Below, piece after piece: positions 19,601-28,253 of a DNA stretch of 64,000 bases. Positions within the stretch are counted from its first letter, which is position 1. Every line of letters begins with the position of its first letter. Made by a program: the position numbers and the translations under genes. The notes under the pieces were generated by a model. It ran no database searches. It had not been told where the DNA came from and saw only the letters and a list, made by a program, of their open reading frames with translations. Source of the DNA: Flavobacterium sp. KS-LB2 (GTDB lineage: Bacteria > Bacteroidota > Bacteroidia > Flavobacteriales > Flavobacteriaceae); contig NZ_CP145904.1 in the NCBI RefSeq assembly GCF_036895565.1, forward strand, positions 1,550,001-1,614,000, read 5' to 3'.

Positions 19601-22600
19601 ACTTTATTAATATTGGTAACATCAGCATCACATAAATCAGAGGCAGTCGGGAAGGAAGCTTGAGCAGTCGCCAAAGCTTCGGTATCGCTACATTCTACAG
19701 TTGTGTTTAAAGCAGTTGCTTGAGTGGACCAAGTTGGAGCTGTTGTATCTTGAACAGTTATCACTTGAGTAAATACTTCGGAAGTATTTCCACAGTCATC
19801 ATTTACAGTCCAAGTATTGGTATAAGTTCCAGCATTAGCACATTCAGAAGAAGCAACAAATTCACCACTTACTTTATTGATATTGGCAACATTTGAATCG
19901 CATAAATCAGTAGCAGTCGGGAAGGCAGCTTGTGCAATTGTTAAAGCTTCGGTATCGCTACATTCTACAGTTGTGTTTAAAGTAGTTGCTTGAGTGGACC
20001 AAGTTGGAGCTGTTGTATCTTGAATAGTTATCACTTGAGTAAATACTTCGGAAGTATTTCCACAGTCATCACTTACAGTCCAAGTGTTGGTATAAGTTCC
20101 AGCATTGGCACATTCAGAAGAAGCAACAAATTCACCACTTACTTTATTAATATTGGTAACATCAGCATCACATAAATCAGAGGCAGTCGGGAAGGAAGCT
20201 TGAGCAGTCGCCAAAGCTTCGGTATCGCTACATTCTACAGTTGTGTTTAAAGCAGTTGCTTGAGTGGACCAAGTTGGAGCTGTTGTATCTTGAATAGTTA
20301 TCACTTGAGTAAATACTTCGGAAGTATTTCCACAGTCATCACTTACAGTCCAAGTATTGGTATAGGTTCCAGCATTGGCACATTCAGAAGAGGCAAGGAA
20401 TTCACCGACTACTTTAGTGATATTTGTAACATCCATATCACAATTGTCTTTTGCTATAGGATTAAGAGATTGAGCAGCTGCCAAAGCTTCTGGATTATTA
20501 CATTCAATTGAAGTGTTTAAAGCAGTTGCTGTGGTAATCCAAGTTGGAGAACTCGTATCTATAATTTTAATAGTTTGAGTTGAAGTAGTTTTATTTCCAC
20601 ATGCATCGGCTACAGTCCAAGTTCTAGAAATCACTTTATTCCCAACACAAAGACTAGTAGGTTTCAAACAAACACTTTTAAATTTAACACTACCATTTAC
20701 ATTAGCTTGTTTTTTTGAGTATATAAACCAATTTCCGTTCATAGATCCTGTAAATTCTTCAAAGCTAGAAACAAAAGAAGATACTCCAATAATATTATTT
20801 GAAGAAGTAGTTTCTCCATTTGGTATCAAGTTTTGATTAATTCCATCTTGAATAAAATCGTTATTATTCCATTTTGTATAACCTGAACTATTAGGATAAA
20901 AAACAGGTAAATATAATTCTTGAGTATTTGATGATTCATCATCACATTCCCCTCCTTCACAATAAGGGCCAACTAATTTAATTGCTTGACCACTTGGAGC
21001 AACTAAAATAAATTCAGCTCTACCTTTTCCTTGATTTGTTTCGAATGCCAAACTAATTTTTTCAATATTAGCAGCTGTTAAATTATCAAAGCCAGATATA
21101 GTAAAAGGAAAATAATTCCCATTTCCTGCATTTATTTCTTGCTCATCAAAACTTCCAAAACATTCAGAATCAACATACGTAGCTAATGGATTAGAATCGC
21201 AATTATCTTGAATATTAGTTACTGTACCAGTTGAACTTGTACTTATGTCTGCAAGACAATTTTCATCACTTGAAATAGTTATGTCTGCAGGGGTAGTAAA
21301 AGTTGGAGCACTATTGTCAATTACAGTAATAGTTTGAACAAAATTAGCAGAAGTGTTTCCACAACCATCCGTAAAGTTCCAAGTACGTACTCTAGTATAA
21401 GCATTGGTACAATTAGCATCTGCAGTTGTCACATCGCTTACTAAAACTTTAGTTGGAGCAAGTGTACAATTGTCGGTAGCAGCAGGCGATAAAGCCAAAG
21501 CAGCAGTTATGCCTTCAGTGTTGTTGCATTGTAATGTTTGGTTTAATGAAGCTGTTGTTGTAGTTACAACAGGAGCCGTATTGTCAATCACAGTAATAGT
21601 TTGAACAAAATTAGTAGAAGTGTTTCCACAACCATCCGTAAAGTTCCAAGTTCTAACTCTTACATAAGCATTGGTACAATTAGCATCTGCAGTTGTCACA
21701 TCACTTACTAAAACTTTAGTTGGAGCAAGCGTACAATTATCGGTAGCGGCAGGAGATAAAGCCAAAGCAGCAGTTATACCTTCAGTATTGTTGCATTGAA
21801 GGGTTTGGTTTAATGAAGCAGCGGTTGTAGTTACAACAGGAGCCGTATTGTCAATTACAGTAATAGTTTGAACAAAATTAGCAGAAGTGTTTCCACAACC
21901 ATCAGTAAAGTTCCAAGTACGTACTCTAGTATAAGCATTGGTACAATTAGCATCTGCAGTTGTCACATCGCTCACTAAAACTTTATTTGGAGTAAGGGTA
22001 CAATTATCGGTAGCAGCAGGCGATAAAGCCAAAGCAGCAGTTATACCTTCAGTATTGTTGCATTGTAATGTTTGGTTTAATGAAGCTGCGGTTGTAGTTA
22101 CAACAGGAGCGGTATTGTCAATTACAGTAATAGTTTGAACAAAATTAGCAGAAGTGTTTCCACAACCATCCGTAAAGTTCCAAGTTCTAACTCTTACATA
22201 AGCATTGGTACAATTAGCATCTGCAGTTGTCACATCGCTCACTAAAACTTTATTTGGAGTAAGCGTACAATTATCGGTAGCGGCAGGAGATAAAGCCAAA
22301 GCAGCAGTTATATCAGCAGTATTATTGCATTGCAGCGTTTGGTTTAATGAACCAGCAGTTGTTGTTACAACAGGAGCAGTATTATCAATTACAGTAATAG
22401 TTTGAACAAAATTAGCCGAAGTATTTCCACAGCCATCGGTAAAGTTCCAAGTACGTACTCTTACATAAGCATTAGAACAATTAGCATCAGCGGTAGTAAC
22501 ATCACTCACTAAATTTTTAGTTGGAGCAAGCGTACAATTGTCTGTAGCAGCTGGAGATAAAGCCAAAGCAGTAGTTATATCAGCAGTATTATTGCATTGC

Positions 22601-25431
22601 AGCGTTTGGTTTAATGAACCAGCAGTTGTTGTTACAACAGGAGCAGTATTATCAATTACAGTAATAGTTTGAACAAAATTAGCCGAAGTATTTCCACAGC
22701 CATCGGTAAAGTTCCAAGTACGTACTCTTACATAAGCATTAGAACAATTAGCATCAGCGGTAGTAACATCACTCACTAAATTTTTAGTTGGAGCAAGCGT
22801 ACAATTGTCTGTAGCAGCTGGAGATAAAGCCAAAGCAGCAGTTATATCAGCAGTATTATTGCATTGCAGCGTTTGGTTTAATGAACCAGTAGTTGTTGTT
22901 ACAACAGGAGCAGTATTATCAATTACAGTAATAGTTTGAAAAAAATTAGCAGAAGTGTTTCCACAACCATCGGTAAAGTTCCAAGTACGTACTCTTACAT
23001 AAGCATTGGCACAATTAGCATCAGCGGTAGTAACATCACTCACTAAATTTTTAGTTGGAGCTAGCGTACAATTGTCTGTAGCAGCTGGAGATAAAGCCAA
23101 AGCAGCAGTTATATCAGCAGTATTATTGCATTGCAGCGTTTGGTTTAATGAACCAGCAGTTGTTGTTACAATAGGAGCAGTATTATCAATTACAGTAATA
23201 GTTTGAACAAAATTAGCCGAAGTATTTCCACAGCCATCGGTAAAGTTCCAAGTACGTACTCTTACATAAGCATTGGCACAATTAGCATCAGCGGTAGTAA
23301 CATCACTCACTAAATTTTTAGTTGGAGCTAGCGTACAATTGTCTGTAGCAGCTGGAGATAAAGCCAAAGCAGCAGTTATATCAACAGTATTATTGCATTG
23401 TAGCGTTTGGTTTAATGAACCAGCAGTTGTTGTTACAACAGGAGCAGTATTATCAATTACAGTAATAGTTTGAACAAAATTAGCCGAAGTATTTCCACAA
23501 CCATCGGTAAAGTTCCAAGTACGTACTCTTACATAAGCATTGGCACAATTAGCATCAGCGGTAGTAACATCACTCACTAAATTTTTAGTTGGAGTAAGCG
23601 TACAATTGTCGGTAGCAGCTGGAGATAAAGCCAAAGCAGCAGTTATATCAGCAGTATTATTGCATTGCAGCGTTTGGTTTAATGAACCAGTAGTTGTTGT
23701 TACAACAGGAGCAGTATTATCAATTACAGTAATAGTTTGAACAAAATTAGCCGAAGTATTTCCACAACCATCGGTAAAGTTCCAAGTACGTACTCTTACA
23801 TAAGCATTGGCACAATTAGCATCAGCGGTAGTAACATCACTCACTAAATTTTTAGTTGGAGCAAGCGTACAATTGTCTGTAGCAGCTGGAGATAAAGCCA
23901 AAGCAGCAGTTATATCAGCAGTATTATTGCATTGCAGCGTTTGGTTTAATGAACCAGCAGTTGTTGTTACAACAGGAGCAGTATTATCAATTACAGTTAT
24001 TGTTTTTGTACAAGTTGAAATACATCCATTTGCATCAGTAATTACTAATGTTAATAAAAATGTTTCATTACAACCTGAACCAGCTGTTACAGAAACAGAT
24101 TGAGAATTTGAATTTCCTACAATCGTACCATTTCCTGAAATACTCCATGAATAATTAGCACTTATTGGAGCTGAATAAATGTTAGAAGTTGACAAAGGGC
24201 ATAATGGTCCATCTGAACCCGAAATAGAACAAGTGAGTGGTGGACTAACGGATATGATTACATCATCAGTTACTGTACATTGTGATCCAGATCCAGATAT
24301 TGGTCCTGTTACAACTGTTAGTCTAAATGTTGCAGAATTTCCAGTGATAGTAACATTTGAATTAAGATTATTTGGATTATCAATAGTAGCGATACCACTT
24401 ATTAATGACCAAGTCTTGGATATAACTTGATAGCCATTGCTAGGTATTGCTGATCCTTGAAGTGTATATGGCAATCCAGAACAAACCGTTGCATCATCTC
24501 CTGCATCAGAACTTCCTAAAGTAAGGTTGTCAATAGCAACTGGGTTAAAAAAATCTTTAATAGCAGCAGATGACGAAGTTGAAGTTTTAGATTTAACAAA
24601 AACAGTTTTTATTTTAAGGCTAGTACATGGATCTATTGCCCCTAATACTGCAGTTAAATTTACTGCTGATTCAATAAATGTGTTTTGAAGATAACTATTA
24701 ACCCCAAATGCTTGATATGGTACAGGTATATTACTAGTATTTCCCGCTGCAAATACGGAGTTAAGAGGTAAAGATGAAAAGTAAGTTTTGTATTCCCATA
24801 TACCGCCAACAAGTTCCCATCGTTGAATGTCAAATTTAGCAACACCATTTTCAAAATATACAGTTAATAAAAAATCGCCTAATGTTCTTCCACCAGTTGA
24901 GGCTGGAGCTGAAGTAGCAAAACCAGTAGCTGTCTTACTCATAGGCGTTTGAAGAAATTCAAAATCTACATAAGCATTTCCGCTATTACTTAGACGGTCA
25001 GCTGCAAAAATAACCCATACATTTCCATTTGCATCAGTCGTTAAATGGATTAATGCATTGTTCATATCAGTTTTATCATTGGCTGTACCTGGAGTCCATG
25101 ACCAACTGTTAGGGTTGTCACCTACTTTATCACCTCCACCAAAAATATTATCTAAGGAAGTATTATATGGATCATATAGGTGATAAGTAGTACCTGTATT
25201 TAAAGGGCCTCCTGAATTGTTAAGAATAAAGCCACCTGTGCCAGTCCCATCAACCCAATCTCCAGCGGCTGTATTCGCAATAAGAGTACCGTCAATATTA
25301 AATCCTCCACTTGGAGTATTAATAGGAGCAACACCAGCTCCTATTTGAGAAAGAGATACCGTTGTTAAACTTAAAAAGAATAATAAAAAAATTGAAAATA
25401 ATCTTGTCGAATGAGTAAAATTTGATTTCAT
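16687..25431 (-). CDS. Giant T9SS-exported adhesin A with HYR-like repeats and type B CTD (2914 aa)
   Basis: Signal peptide (about residues 1-29), a unique N-terminal domain (about 30-310), an Ig/PKD-like section, then tandem cysteine-containing beta domains: ten copies of 89 aa (VIDNTAPVVTTT...DGCGNTSANFVQTIT), five of 90 aa (DTTAPTWSTQ...DDCGNTSEVFTQVIT) and five of 79 aa (DTAAPVIAELP...DACGNTANASQTI). Between the first two arrays an HYR domain is split by a roughly 170-residue P-domain-like insert. The C-terminus (FSPNGDGINEKF, NRWGVLVFETKGY, GLPTGTYFYIL, KKDGYLYLTK) is the gliding-motility-associated type B CTD, the T9SS export signal. It is expected to be displayed as a long filament on the cell surface. 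Ligand unknown. Adhesion or gliding is inferred from family and context. Confidence 0.93.
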   Translation of the reverse strand: MKSNFTHSTRLFSIFLLFFLSLTTVSLSQIGAGVAPINTPSGGFNIDGTLIANTAAGDWVDGTGTGGFILNNSGGPLNTGTTYHLYDPYNTSLDNIFGGGDKVGDNPNSWSWTPGTANDKTDMNNALIHLTTDANGNVWVIFAADRLSNSGNAYVDFEFLQTPMSKTATGFATSAPASTGGRTLGDFLLTVYFENGVAKFDIQRWELVGGIWEYKTYFSSLPLNSVFAAGNTSNIPVPYQAFGVNSYLQNTFIESAVNLTAVLGAIDPCTSLKIKTVFVKSKTSTSSSAAIKDFFNPVAIDNLTLGSSDAGDDATVCSGLPYTLQGSAIPSNGYQVISKTWSLISGIATIDNPNNLNSNVTITGNSATFRLTVVTGPISGSGSQCTVTDDVIISVSPPLTCSISGSDGPLCPLSTSNIYSAPISANYSWSISGNGTIVGNSNSQSVSVTAGSGCNETFLLTLVITDANGCISTCTKTITVIDNTAPVVTTTAGSLNQTLQCNNTADITAALALSPAATDNCTLAPTKNLVSDVTTADANCANAYVRVRTWNFTDGCGNTSANFVQTITVIDNTAPVVTTTTGSLNQTLQCNNTADITAALALSPAATDNCTLTPTKNLVSDVTTADANCANAYVRVRTWNFTDGCGNTSANFVQTITVIDNTAPVVTTTAGSLNQTLQCNNTVDITAALALSPAATDNCTLAPTKNLVSDVTTADANCANAYVRVRTWNFTDGCGNTSANFVQTITVIDNTAPIVTTTAGSLNQTLQCNNTADITAALALSPAATDNCTLAPTKNLVSDVTTADANCANAYVRVRTWNFTDGCGNTSANFFQTITVIDNTAPVVTTTTGSLNQTLQCNNTADITAALALSPAATDNCTLAPTKNLVSDVTTADANCSNAYVRVRTWNFTDGCGNTSANFVQTITVIDNTAPVVTTTAGSLNQTLQCNNTADITTALALSPAATDNCTLAPTKNLVSDVTTADANCSNAYVRVRTWNFTDGCGNTSANFVQTITVIDNTAPVVTTTAGSLNQTLQCNNTADITAALALSPAATDNCTLTPNKVLVSDVTTADANCTNAYVRVRTWNFTDGCGNTSANFVQTITVIDNTAPVVTTTAASLNQTLQCNNTEGITAALALSPAATDNCTLTPNKVLVSDVTTADANCTNAYTRVRTWNFTDGCGNTSANFVQTITVIDNTAPVVTTTAASLNQTLQCNNTEGITAALALSPAATDNCTLAPTKVLVSDVTTADANCTNAYVRVRTWNFTDGCGNTSTNFVQTITVIDNTAPVVTTTTASLNQTLQCNNTEGITAALALSPAATDNCTLAPTKVLVSDVTTADANCTNAYTRVRTWNFTDGCGNTSANFVQTITVIDNSAPTFTTPADITISSDENCLADISTSSTGTVTNIQDNCDSNPLATYVDSECFGSFDEQEINAGNGNYFPFTISGFDNLTAANIEKISLAFETNQGKGRAEFILVAPSGQAIKLVGPYCEGGECDDESSNTQELYLPVFYPNSSGYTKWNNNDFIQDGINQNLIPNGETTSSNNIIGVSSFVSSFEEFTGSMNGNWFIYSKKQANVNGSVKFKSVCLKPTSLCVGNKVISRTWTVADACGNKTTSTQTIKIIDTSSPTWITTATALNTSIECNNPEALAAAQSLNPIAKDNCDMDVTNITKVVGEFLASSECANAGTYTNTWTVSDDCGNTSEVFTQVITIQDTTAPTWSTQATALNTTVECSDTEALATAQASFPTASDLCDADVTNINKVSGEFVASSECANAGTYTNTWTVSDDCGNTSEVFTQVITIQDTTAPTWSTQATTLNTTVECSDTEALTIAQAAFPTATDLCDSNVANINKVSGEFVASSECANAGTYTNTWTVNDDCGNTSEVFTQVITVQDTTAPTWSTQATALNTTVECSDTEALATAQASFPTASDLCDADVTNINKVSGEFVASSECANAGTYTNTWTVSDDCGNTSEVFTQVITIQDTTAPTWSTQATTLNTTVECSDTEALAIAQAAFPTATDLCDSNVANINKVSGEFVASSECANAGTYTNTWTVSDDCGNTSEVFTQVITIQDKTDPIITTAASNITVECDSEGNQNAITTWLANNGGATASDNCSDVTWSNNFSTLSNDCSTAVTVIFTAKDACGNSSSTSATFSVKDTTAPIAPEAPITVTVACATDVPAIISLTATDNCSGEITTEGVDVITPGECLNSFVITRTWTFTDACSNSSSTSQTINVIDTVAPVINQLPEMSTISCPATPEFTPAIATDNCGSTVTLTFADTTTNSACAGAYSVTRTWTATDACGNTANASQTINVQDTAAPVIAELPSASTISCPATPEFTQAIATDNCGSTVTLTFVDTTTSGACAGAYSVTRTWTATDACGNTANASQTINVQDTAAPIIAELPSASTISCPATPEFTQAIATDGCGSTVILTFVDTTTSGACAGSYSVTRTWTATDACGNTANASQTINVQDTAAPVIAELPSASTISCPATLEFTQAIATDGCGSTVTLTFVDTTTSGACAGAYSVTRTWTAIDACGNTANASQTINVQDTAAPVIAELPSASTISCPAIPEFTQAIATDGCGSTVTLTFVDTTTNGACAGAYSVTRTWTATDACGNTANASQTINVIDTVGPTTATPFNSTVNINCDAIPTKPELVFVDNCSSVSPAIFTENIINRTENSYSIVRKWSVSDTCGNASEFTQIINVTIPNSVVTINSSICNDGETTTTNLNDLLPVGTATGTWVDVNNSGGLQGSILNAGGLSVRDYTFEYKINDANCPRTIRIIMTVNTDCGGIVLACGTVLVHNAFSPNGDGINEKFIIDNIDDTVCYPDNTVEIYNRWGVLVFETKGYNNTSNAFDGISGGRSTVQQSSGLPTGTYFYILNYTSVDNDGKIISNKKDGYLYLTK
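17536..18720 (-). repeat. 5 x 237-bp tandem array in adhesin A
   Basis: Five 79-aa HYR-like units with perfect period; adjacent units differ by only a few bases, which implies recent amplification or homogenisation. Confidence 0.95.
19216..20565 (-). repeat. 5 x 270-bp tandem array in adhesin A
   Basis: Five 90-aa units. Units 2 and 4 match each other (ASFPTASDLCDADVTNINK) and units 3 and 5 match each other (AAFPTATDLCDSNVANINK), showing a 540-bp two-unit duplication. Unit 1 is diverged. Confidence 0.95.
20650..21165 (-). other. P-domain-like module nested inside an HYR domain, adhesin A
   Basis: About residues 1422-1594. Contains EINAGNGNYFPFTISGFD, GKGRAEFILVAPSGQ, and FTGSMNGNWFIYSKK followed by GSVKFKSVCL, resembling proprotein-convertase P domains (jelly-roll). 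The flanks DNCDSNPLATYVDSEC and CVGNKVISRTWTVADACGN together make one HYR domain. The matching insert in adhesin B is at 33430-33955. Confidence 0.65.
21325..23994 (-). repeat. 10 x 267-bp tandem array in adhesin A
   Basis: Ten 89-aa units with exact period. Variants (TAPTK versus TPNK; AGS versus AAS; YVRVR versus YTRVR) form runs of similar neighbours, indicating segmental amplification. Confidence 0.95.
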
Positions 25432-25489
25432 ATTGATTTGTTTTAAATCGTTAGAAAGTTTAAATATTCTAAAATTGCTAAAGGGTTAT

Positions 25490-25735
25490 TTAACAATTTT
25501 TATCAGAATTAAAAGAAGAATAGTTTGGATTAAAATATTTAGTCGGTGTTGAATTTGATTCAATTTTTATTGAAACTAAATAACATATAGGTGCATTAAT
25601 ACAGAAAATTCTCTTTGATTCAGAGCTTATGATTTGTATTAAATTTTTCCTGTATTTTGGAGTTTTAAATGATAAATATAGATTACAAACGAACATTAAG
25701 AAAGTAAGTAAAAGAAAGGTAATTTTTGTTTTCAT
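25490..25735 (-). pseudogene. Vestigial 5' end of an adhesin gene (paralogue of adhesin B)
   Basis: A start codon and the first about 20 codons (MKTKITFLLLTFLMFVCN) closely match the adhesin B leader (MKTKITLLLLTLFVFVGN), and the bases before the start also match (CAGTCAAATTT versus CAATCAAATTT). Homology then fades and the frame closes after 81 codons with no recognisable domain. An in-frame start three codons upstream is less likely. It lies 58 bp before adhesin A, whose transcription could begin at this relic's promoter. Best read as the leftover of a third adhesin gene; an expressed leader peptide is possible. Confidence 0.65.
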
Positions 25736-26033
25736 AACAGTCAAATTTTTAATTTATTAGTACTAAATTTAATTTTGTAGTTATTTGATAAATTGAAAAT
25801 CAATTTTTTATTAAAAAAATAAAGTGAAAAAATATTTTAACCTAATCATTAACAATATTTAGATTTTAACTATTTTTTTTCAAAATTTTGAGAGATTAAA
25901 ATTTTCTTTCGGGGATTGAAGAACCTTTTAATCGTATTATTTTAGATGTTAAAGCGCTTAATAACAAAGTGTTAATTCATTGTATTAAAATTACGAAGAA
26001 TTAATAGTTTTGATTTTTTTTCTCTATAACTAA

Positions 26034-26047
26034 CCTAAATACTCGTT
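26034..26047 (-). promoter_or_regulatory. Shared adhesin upstream element (copy 1)
   Basis: CCTAAATACTCGTT, identical to 41656-41669 and flanked in both by similar CTAT-AACTA and CTTTC/ATTTC sequence. It lies about 300 bp upstream of the vestigial adhesin start. Nature unknown: promoter element or regulator site. Confidence 0.5.
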
Positions 26048-26223
26048 TAAATGTACTTTCTTTATGAAGAATTTAGTTTTTCATTTAAAAAGATTAACAA
26101 TTGCTTTGTTTTTTTTAACAAGCTAAAAGAGAGTGGTTTATAGAATTTAACTTATTTTTTATAGGACTTTAAATGCATTATCTAATCCAGTTTATTGTTG
26201 CTTTATGTTTATTTATAAAATCA

Positions 26224-26254
26224 AAAAACCTCGAAAGTTTTACTTTCGAGGTTT
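26224..26254 (-). terminator. Intrinsic terminator of adhesin cassette B
   Basis: Stem TAAACCTCGAAAGT / ACTTTCGAGGTTT followed on the minus strand by a U-run, just downstream of ompA of cassette B. Confidence 0.8.
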
Positions 26255-26301
26255 ATGTAATTGTTTAATGTGATTAATTAGTTCAAGTTACAAATGCTAA
26301 T

Positions 26302-28242
26302 TTACAGAGCAGTAATAATAAATTCACTTCTTCTATTGAGTTGATGTTCCTCTTCGGAACAAATTACATCATCCGCACATTTATTTACGAGTTGAGTTTC
26401 ACCATATCCTTTCCCTGTCAATCTGCTTGAATCAATACCATTTTTAACTAACCAGTTGATGGTTGATTTGGCTCTTCTTTCAGATAAAGCCTCATTATAT
26501 TTGAATGTTTGTCTACTGTCAGTATGTGATCGTATATCAATTTTCATGTTTGGATTCTGATTTAATACATCTAATATTTTTTCTAGATCCAGCGCAGCTT
26601 CTTGTCTAATATTAGATTTGTCTAAATCGAAATAAATCATTTTGATTCCGAAACATTTTCCTAAATCATCACCAACAGCTACTTTGCATATTTCTTTTTC
26701 TAATGCAATTGGCAGGTAGGTTTTTCCAGTTGTAGCACCGATAGTTATTTTTTCTTCTTTTGTTTTGTACTCTGTTTTTTCAGCTCTTATATTGTATGTT
26801 TTTCCACATTCAACCGTAAAACTATACTTTCCTTTTTCATCTGAAGTAGCAGTATTAACAAGCTTAAACTGGCTATCATATAGTGTTATTTTAGTATTGT
26901 TAAGTATTTCACCCGTTTTTAGATCGGTTATTTCACCATAAAGTAGTTGTTCACAAATTAGTTTTCTTGTTTCCAAAAATTTATAGATATCATCATATCC
27001 TTGACCACCATCTCTATTGGATGTAAAAAAACCTTTTCTAGATTTTGTATCAATTAAATAGGCAAAATCATCTTTGGGAGAGTTTACATCAGCCCCTACA
27101 TTTTGCACTTCACTAAAAGTAGCATCTGTATTTATTTTCGACATAAATACATCTAATCCACCAAGTCCAGGATGTCCATCAGAAGCAAAGTAAATTTCAT
27201 TTTCATCATTAATAAAAGGGAATGTTTCTCTTCCTTCGGTATTAATTGTACTTCCTAAATTTTCAGGAGTCCCAAAAGTACCATCTTCATTTATTCTTAC
27301 TTTGAATAAGTCAGATTGTCCTAATGTTCCTGGCATATCAGAGGCGAAATATAATGTTTTTTCATCTGGACTTAGTGCAGGATGTGCTGTACTGTAACTG
27401 TCACTGTCAAAAGGTAGTTCGGTTACATTAGTCCATTTGTCATTCTCTAGTGTAGCTTTGTATATTTTAATTAAAGTAATTTTATTTCCATCTTTACCTT
27501 TTTTACCGTCCAAGTAGTTGTTTCGAGTAAAATACATTGTTTTTCCATCCTTGGTAAAAGTAGGAGTAGATTCATGAAACTTAGAGTTAATAGTCCCATC
27601 AAATTTTTTCGGAGTACTAGGAGTCATATCTTCTCCTAAATCAGCAGTGTACAAGTTTGTAAAATACTGATTGGTCCATTTGTGTTTTCTTTGTCCCAGA
27701 CTACCAGTATCTCTAGCAGAAGCAAAAACTAATTTGTTTGAATATAGAGTAGTTCCATAATCAGAATAGATAGAGTTTATTCCAGCATCTTCCACTTTAT
27801 ACCTTCCAGAATTAGCTTTTATAGCCTCTAGATAGTTGGTGTTTTTTTTAAAGAGTTTGGCTCTACTGTCGTTTACTGATTTTTGGTTGAATATTTCCAT
27901 CATCTCATTTGCTTTGTCATTTTGATCGATTGCTCTTAAAGACTGTGCATAACGATAATAATATTCAGGTTCTAAATTGGCGGTATCCAAAGTAAATAAT
28001 TCAGTATACCATTTAGCTGCTTTATCAAACTCTGCATTAAAGTAGTAGGCATTTCCTAACTTTTTGAATAGATCCACTGATTTATATCCTTTTTCAGCTA
28101 TTCTTTCATAGGTTTTGATGGCATCTACATAGGCATAGCCGTCATACTTTTTATCGGCTGTAGCCAATTTTGCTTTTTGGGAATAAATGTTAATAGAAAA
28201 AACACTTACTATTGCTATGTAAAGGAGTATATTTTTTTTCAT
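26302..28242 (-). CDS. OmpA-family peptidoglycan-anchored protein of adhesin cassette B
   Basis: 646 aa, with signal peptide, TPR, PD40-like propeller, carboxypeptidase-regulatory-like and OmpA domains in the same order as the cassette A copy, and only three base differences that I noticed over 1941 bp. Near-identity starts exactly at the stop codon; the sequence after it is unrelated to cassette A, so the duplication or gene-conversion tract ends there. The start codon lies 11 bp after the porP stop, giving a clean adhesin-porP-ompA operon. This looks like the intact form of the cassette. Confidence 0.9.
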   Translation of the reverse strand: MKKNILLYIAIVSVFSINIYSQKAKLATADKKYDGYAYVDAIKTYERIAEKGYKSVDLFKKLGNAYYFNAEFDKAAKWYTELFTLDTANLEPEYYYRYAQSLRAIDQNDKANEMMEIFNQKSVNDSRAKLFKKNTNYLEAIKANSGRYKVEDAGINSIYSDYGTTLYSNKLVFASARDTGSLGQRKHKWTNQYFTNLYTADLGEDMTPSTPKKFDGTINSKFHESTPTFTKDGKTMYFTRNNYLDGKKGKDGNKITLIKIYKATLENDKWTNVTELPFDSDSYSTAHPALSPDEKTLYFASDMPGTLGQSDLFKVRINEDGTFGTPENLGSTINTEGRETFPFINDENEIYFASDGHPGLGGLDVFMSKINTDATFSEVQNVGADVNSPKDDFAYLIDTKSRKGFFTSNRDGGQGYDDIYKFLETRKLICEQLLYGEITDLKTGEILNNTKITLYDSQFKLVNTATSDEKGKYSFTVECGKTYNIRAEKTEYKTKEEKITIGATTGKTYLPIALEKEICKVAVGDDLGKCFGIKMIYFDLDKSNIRQEAALDLEKILDVLNQNPNMKIDIRSHTDSRQTFKYNEALSERRAKSTINWLVKNGIDSSRLTGKGYGETQLVNKCADDVICSEEEHQLNRRSEFIITAL

Positions 28243-28253
28243 AATAATTGTTT

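Larger units (their letters stand above)
25736..26301 (-). other. Intergenic region upstream of the vestigial adhesin and adhesin A
   Basis: No gene. It holds the terminator of cassette B and, at 26034-26047, the 14-mer CCTAAATACTCGTT within a longer block that is also found upstream of adhesin B. It is the probable promoter region for cassette A. Confidence 0.6.

Noticed and set aside
21404..24103. Repeated plus-strand open frames of 66-98 codons
   Set aside because: Antisense shadows of the 267-bp array in adhesin A, explained by perfect repetition.
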